From Acidobacteriota bacterium (lineage in GTDB: Bacteria; Acidobacteriota; Terriglobia; Terriglobales; SCQP01), in NCBI GenBank assembly GCA_021823305.1, contig JAKAOE010000103.1:1-6754 (forward strand): a stretch of 6,754 bases of DNA, written 5' to 3'. This document shows, one piece after another, positions 6,361-6,754 of the stretch. Position 1 is the stretch's first letter; the number at the start of each line of letters is the position of its first letter. Both the position numbers and the translations under genes were made by a program. The notes beneath the pieces were generated by a model that did no database searches, was not told the origin of the DNA, and saw only the letters and a program-made list of their open reading frames with translations.

Positions 6361-6531
6361 TCAGATGGGCGGCAGGAGCGAGCGATTAGCATCGCGGAGC
6401 TCCGTGTTCAGTTCACGATTCCGCAGAATCAGGAAGACGTTTGAGGCGATTAGCGCTGCGGCACCGAGCAACGCAAGCGCCACTGGGGCGCCTGCCCGCC
6501 ACTCCCCGCCTTTGCGGGCTAGAAACTGCAT
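6361..6531 (-). CDS. Small single-pass membrane protein, 56 aa, unknown function
   Basis: The product has a basic N-terminus (MQFLARKGGEWR), one hydrophobic helix at about 15-36 (APVALALL to FLIL), then a charged, helix-prone tail RNRELNTELRDANR that could form a short coiled coil, ending in SLLPPI. The layout resembles the membrane anchor of bacterial TlpA/redoxin-like thiol proteins, in which a tail of this kind leads into the thioredoxin fold; that fold is absent here. The start at ATG 6531 is preferred because GGGAG lies four bases upstream and the predicted transcription start is near 6544. The two earlier in-frame ATGs (6552 and 6612) overlap or precede the promoter. Third-position GC is about 70% (39 of 56 by hand count). 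Its stop is followed after two bases by the GTG of the cysteine-rich ORF. It could be a complete small protein or the N-terminal half of a frameshifted membrane-anchored cysteine-rich protein. Confidence 0.6.
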   Translation of the reverse strand: MQFLARKGGEWRAGAPVALALLGAAALIASNVFLILRNRELNTELRDANRSLLPPI

Positions 6532-6550
6532 AGAACTCCCGAGCACCTGC

Positions 6551-6579
6551 ATTCTACGGCACTCGCCGGAGAGGTGCAA
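6551..6579 (-). promoter_or_regulatory. Sigma-70-like promoter for the small-gene/VWA cassette
   Basis: On the minus strand TTGCAC (6574-6579) and TAGAAT (6551-6556) are separated by exactly 17 bases. The -10 box matches TATAAT at five of six positions and the -35 begins with the key TTG. Transcription would start near 6544, leaving a leader of about 13 bases that contains GGGAG before ATG 6531. The match between promoter, ribosome binding site and start supports the 56-aa start choice. Confidence 0.55.
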
Positions 6580-6754
6580 GCGCGCTGCCGCTGGTTCCAG
6601 GCGCAACGGCACTTCAACCCGCCCGGCACCCGCTGGCGCTCAGGACGTCTCCCCGTTGCCGCGATGCATCCGGCCGCTCGTCTGCGCCGGCATTCGGCAA
6701 CCCGGCGGCGCCGAACCCGCGTTCGACCCCAGCGGCAGGGCGCCTAGATCGGAA

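Noticed and set aside
6177..6392. Minus-strand 71-aa ATG-started frame overlapping the Cys-rich ORF
   Set aside because: Arg/Leu/Gln-rich with only about 52% third-position GC (37 of 71), against 81% for the Cys-rich frame over the same bases; looks like a shadow.
6613..6754. Possible 3' end of an upstream gene, or a divergent gene start, at the right edge
   Set aside because: Short open frames exist on both strands but none has a recognisable motif or clearly better codon composition, so I see nothing supportable upstream of the promoter.

Overview
The window is GC-rich DNA from a bacterium that is probably a member of the Acidobacteriota. The main evidence for this is a 580-residue protein of the 'acidobacterial VWFA-related' type. 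A secreted M61 peptidase and a Tat-exported GH1 enzyme fit that assignment but do not prove it. Every gene I can support lies on the minus strand, so the window reads biologically from right to left.

Right part (about 6580 down to 4427): a good sigma-70-like promoter (6551-6579) precedes a three-gene cassette. The genes are a 56-aa single-pass membrane protein, a 57-aa cysteine-rich peptide starting at a GTG two bases past the preceding stop codon, and the VWA-domain protein, which has a strong ribosome binding site and a GTG start. The cysteine-rich ORF is the least expected element here. It is short, has a non-ATG start and matches no family I know, but its codon-position composition looks like that of a real gene.

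Middle (4284-4369): a complete tRNA-Leu with anticodon TAA and the long variable arm of leucine tRNAs.

Left part (4097 down to 1): a GH1 beta-glucosidase-like enzyme with a twin-arginine signal, then a Sec-exported M61 metallopeptidase with a PDZ domain, then an APC-superfamily amino-acid permease that overlaps the M61 gene by 14 bases and runs off the left edge. An outline of their joint role is that the two exported hydrolases release sugars and amino acids outside the cytoplasm and the permease imports amino acids. The M61-permease link is the stronger part of this, both functionally and by gene overlap.

The last nine bases of the window match the start of the common Illumina adapter, so the right edge may be a contig end with residual adapter. 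Large plus-strand ORFs opposite the GH1 and M61 genes are GC-rich shadows.
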